From Escarpia spicata (lineage: Eukaryota; Annelida; Polychaeta; Sabellida; Siboglinidae), in the NCBI GenBank assembly GCA_963995525.1, contig OZ023205.1, positions 47,731,748 through 47,795,747 of the forward strand: a stretch of DNA of 64,000 nucleotides, in the 5' to 3' direction. Shown here piece after piece: positions 63,966 to 64,000 of this stretch (within the stretch, counting starts at the first letter, position 1; every line of letters begins with the position of its first letter). Below the pieces are notes generated by a model. It did not search any database. It was given only the letters and a program-made list of their open reading frames with translations, and was not told the DNA's origin. Position numbers and translations under genes: made by a program.

Positions 63966-64000
63966 GATGTGAACCCCACCTCGCAAGGGAGCAAAGGGAA

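Overview
The window is animal nuclear DNA. Nearly all of it is one long, intron-rich gene on the + strand. Spliced together, its exons encode a FYVE, RhoGEF and PH domain protein (FGD family) that is closest in layout to FGD5/FGD6, a Cdc42-type guanine nucleotide exchange factor. Exon boundaries were chosen from AG/GT splice sites, and every junction from 4335 to 63185 agrees in reading phase. The many LINE, Ty3/gypsy and hAT-type copies suggest an invertebrate metazoan, such as a lophotrochozoan or an invertebrate deuterostome. The phylum cannot be fixed from the sequence alone.

Layout: 1-3420 is a 19/38-bp minisatellite. 3420-14097 holds the N-terminal exons of the gene, several of them phase 1-1 cassettes with a repeated proline-rich/'KPS..EL' motif. 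The intron between the last two of these carries a 5.6-kb minus-strand Ty3/gypsy element (8101-13706). That element landed inside a 34-bp minisatellite and itself contains a nested CR1-like LINE. At 17271-17418 there is a candidate alternative first exon with its own ATG. 14.5-41.4 kb is a huge intron full of LINE remnants, hAT-like elements with 8-bp target duplications, and a duplicated 22-bp satellite (33226-34715). 41413-47508 holds large proline-rich and acidic linker exons. 48160-56973 encodes the RhoGEF (DH) domain, split by a 15-bp VNTR (51705-53145) and an RTE-like retroelement with an open 735-codon frame (53865-56097). 57546-61632 encodes the first PH domain and 62459-63185 the FYVE zinc finger. 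The second PH domain and the gene end should lie beyond the right edge.

How the parts work together: the N-terminal exons supply SH3-type proline ligands, acidic tracts and tyrosine motifs for scaffolding. The DH-PH module would exchange nucleotide on a Rho GTPase, and the FYVE finger would tether the protein to PI3P-containing endosomal membrane. All other coding-looking stretches are transposon polymerases, mostly broken, or frames that stay open by accident inside tandem repeats. I saw no prokaryotic system, CRISPR array or convincing RNA gene. The features most worth a second look are the repeated N-terminal cassette exons, the internal ATG exon at 17271, a perfect 25-bp hairpin inside a coding exon at 46454-46507, and the both-strand-open VNTR inside the DH domain intron.
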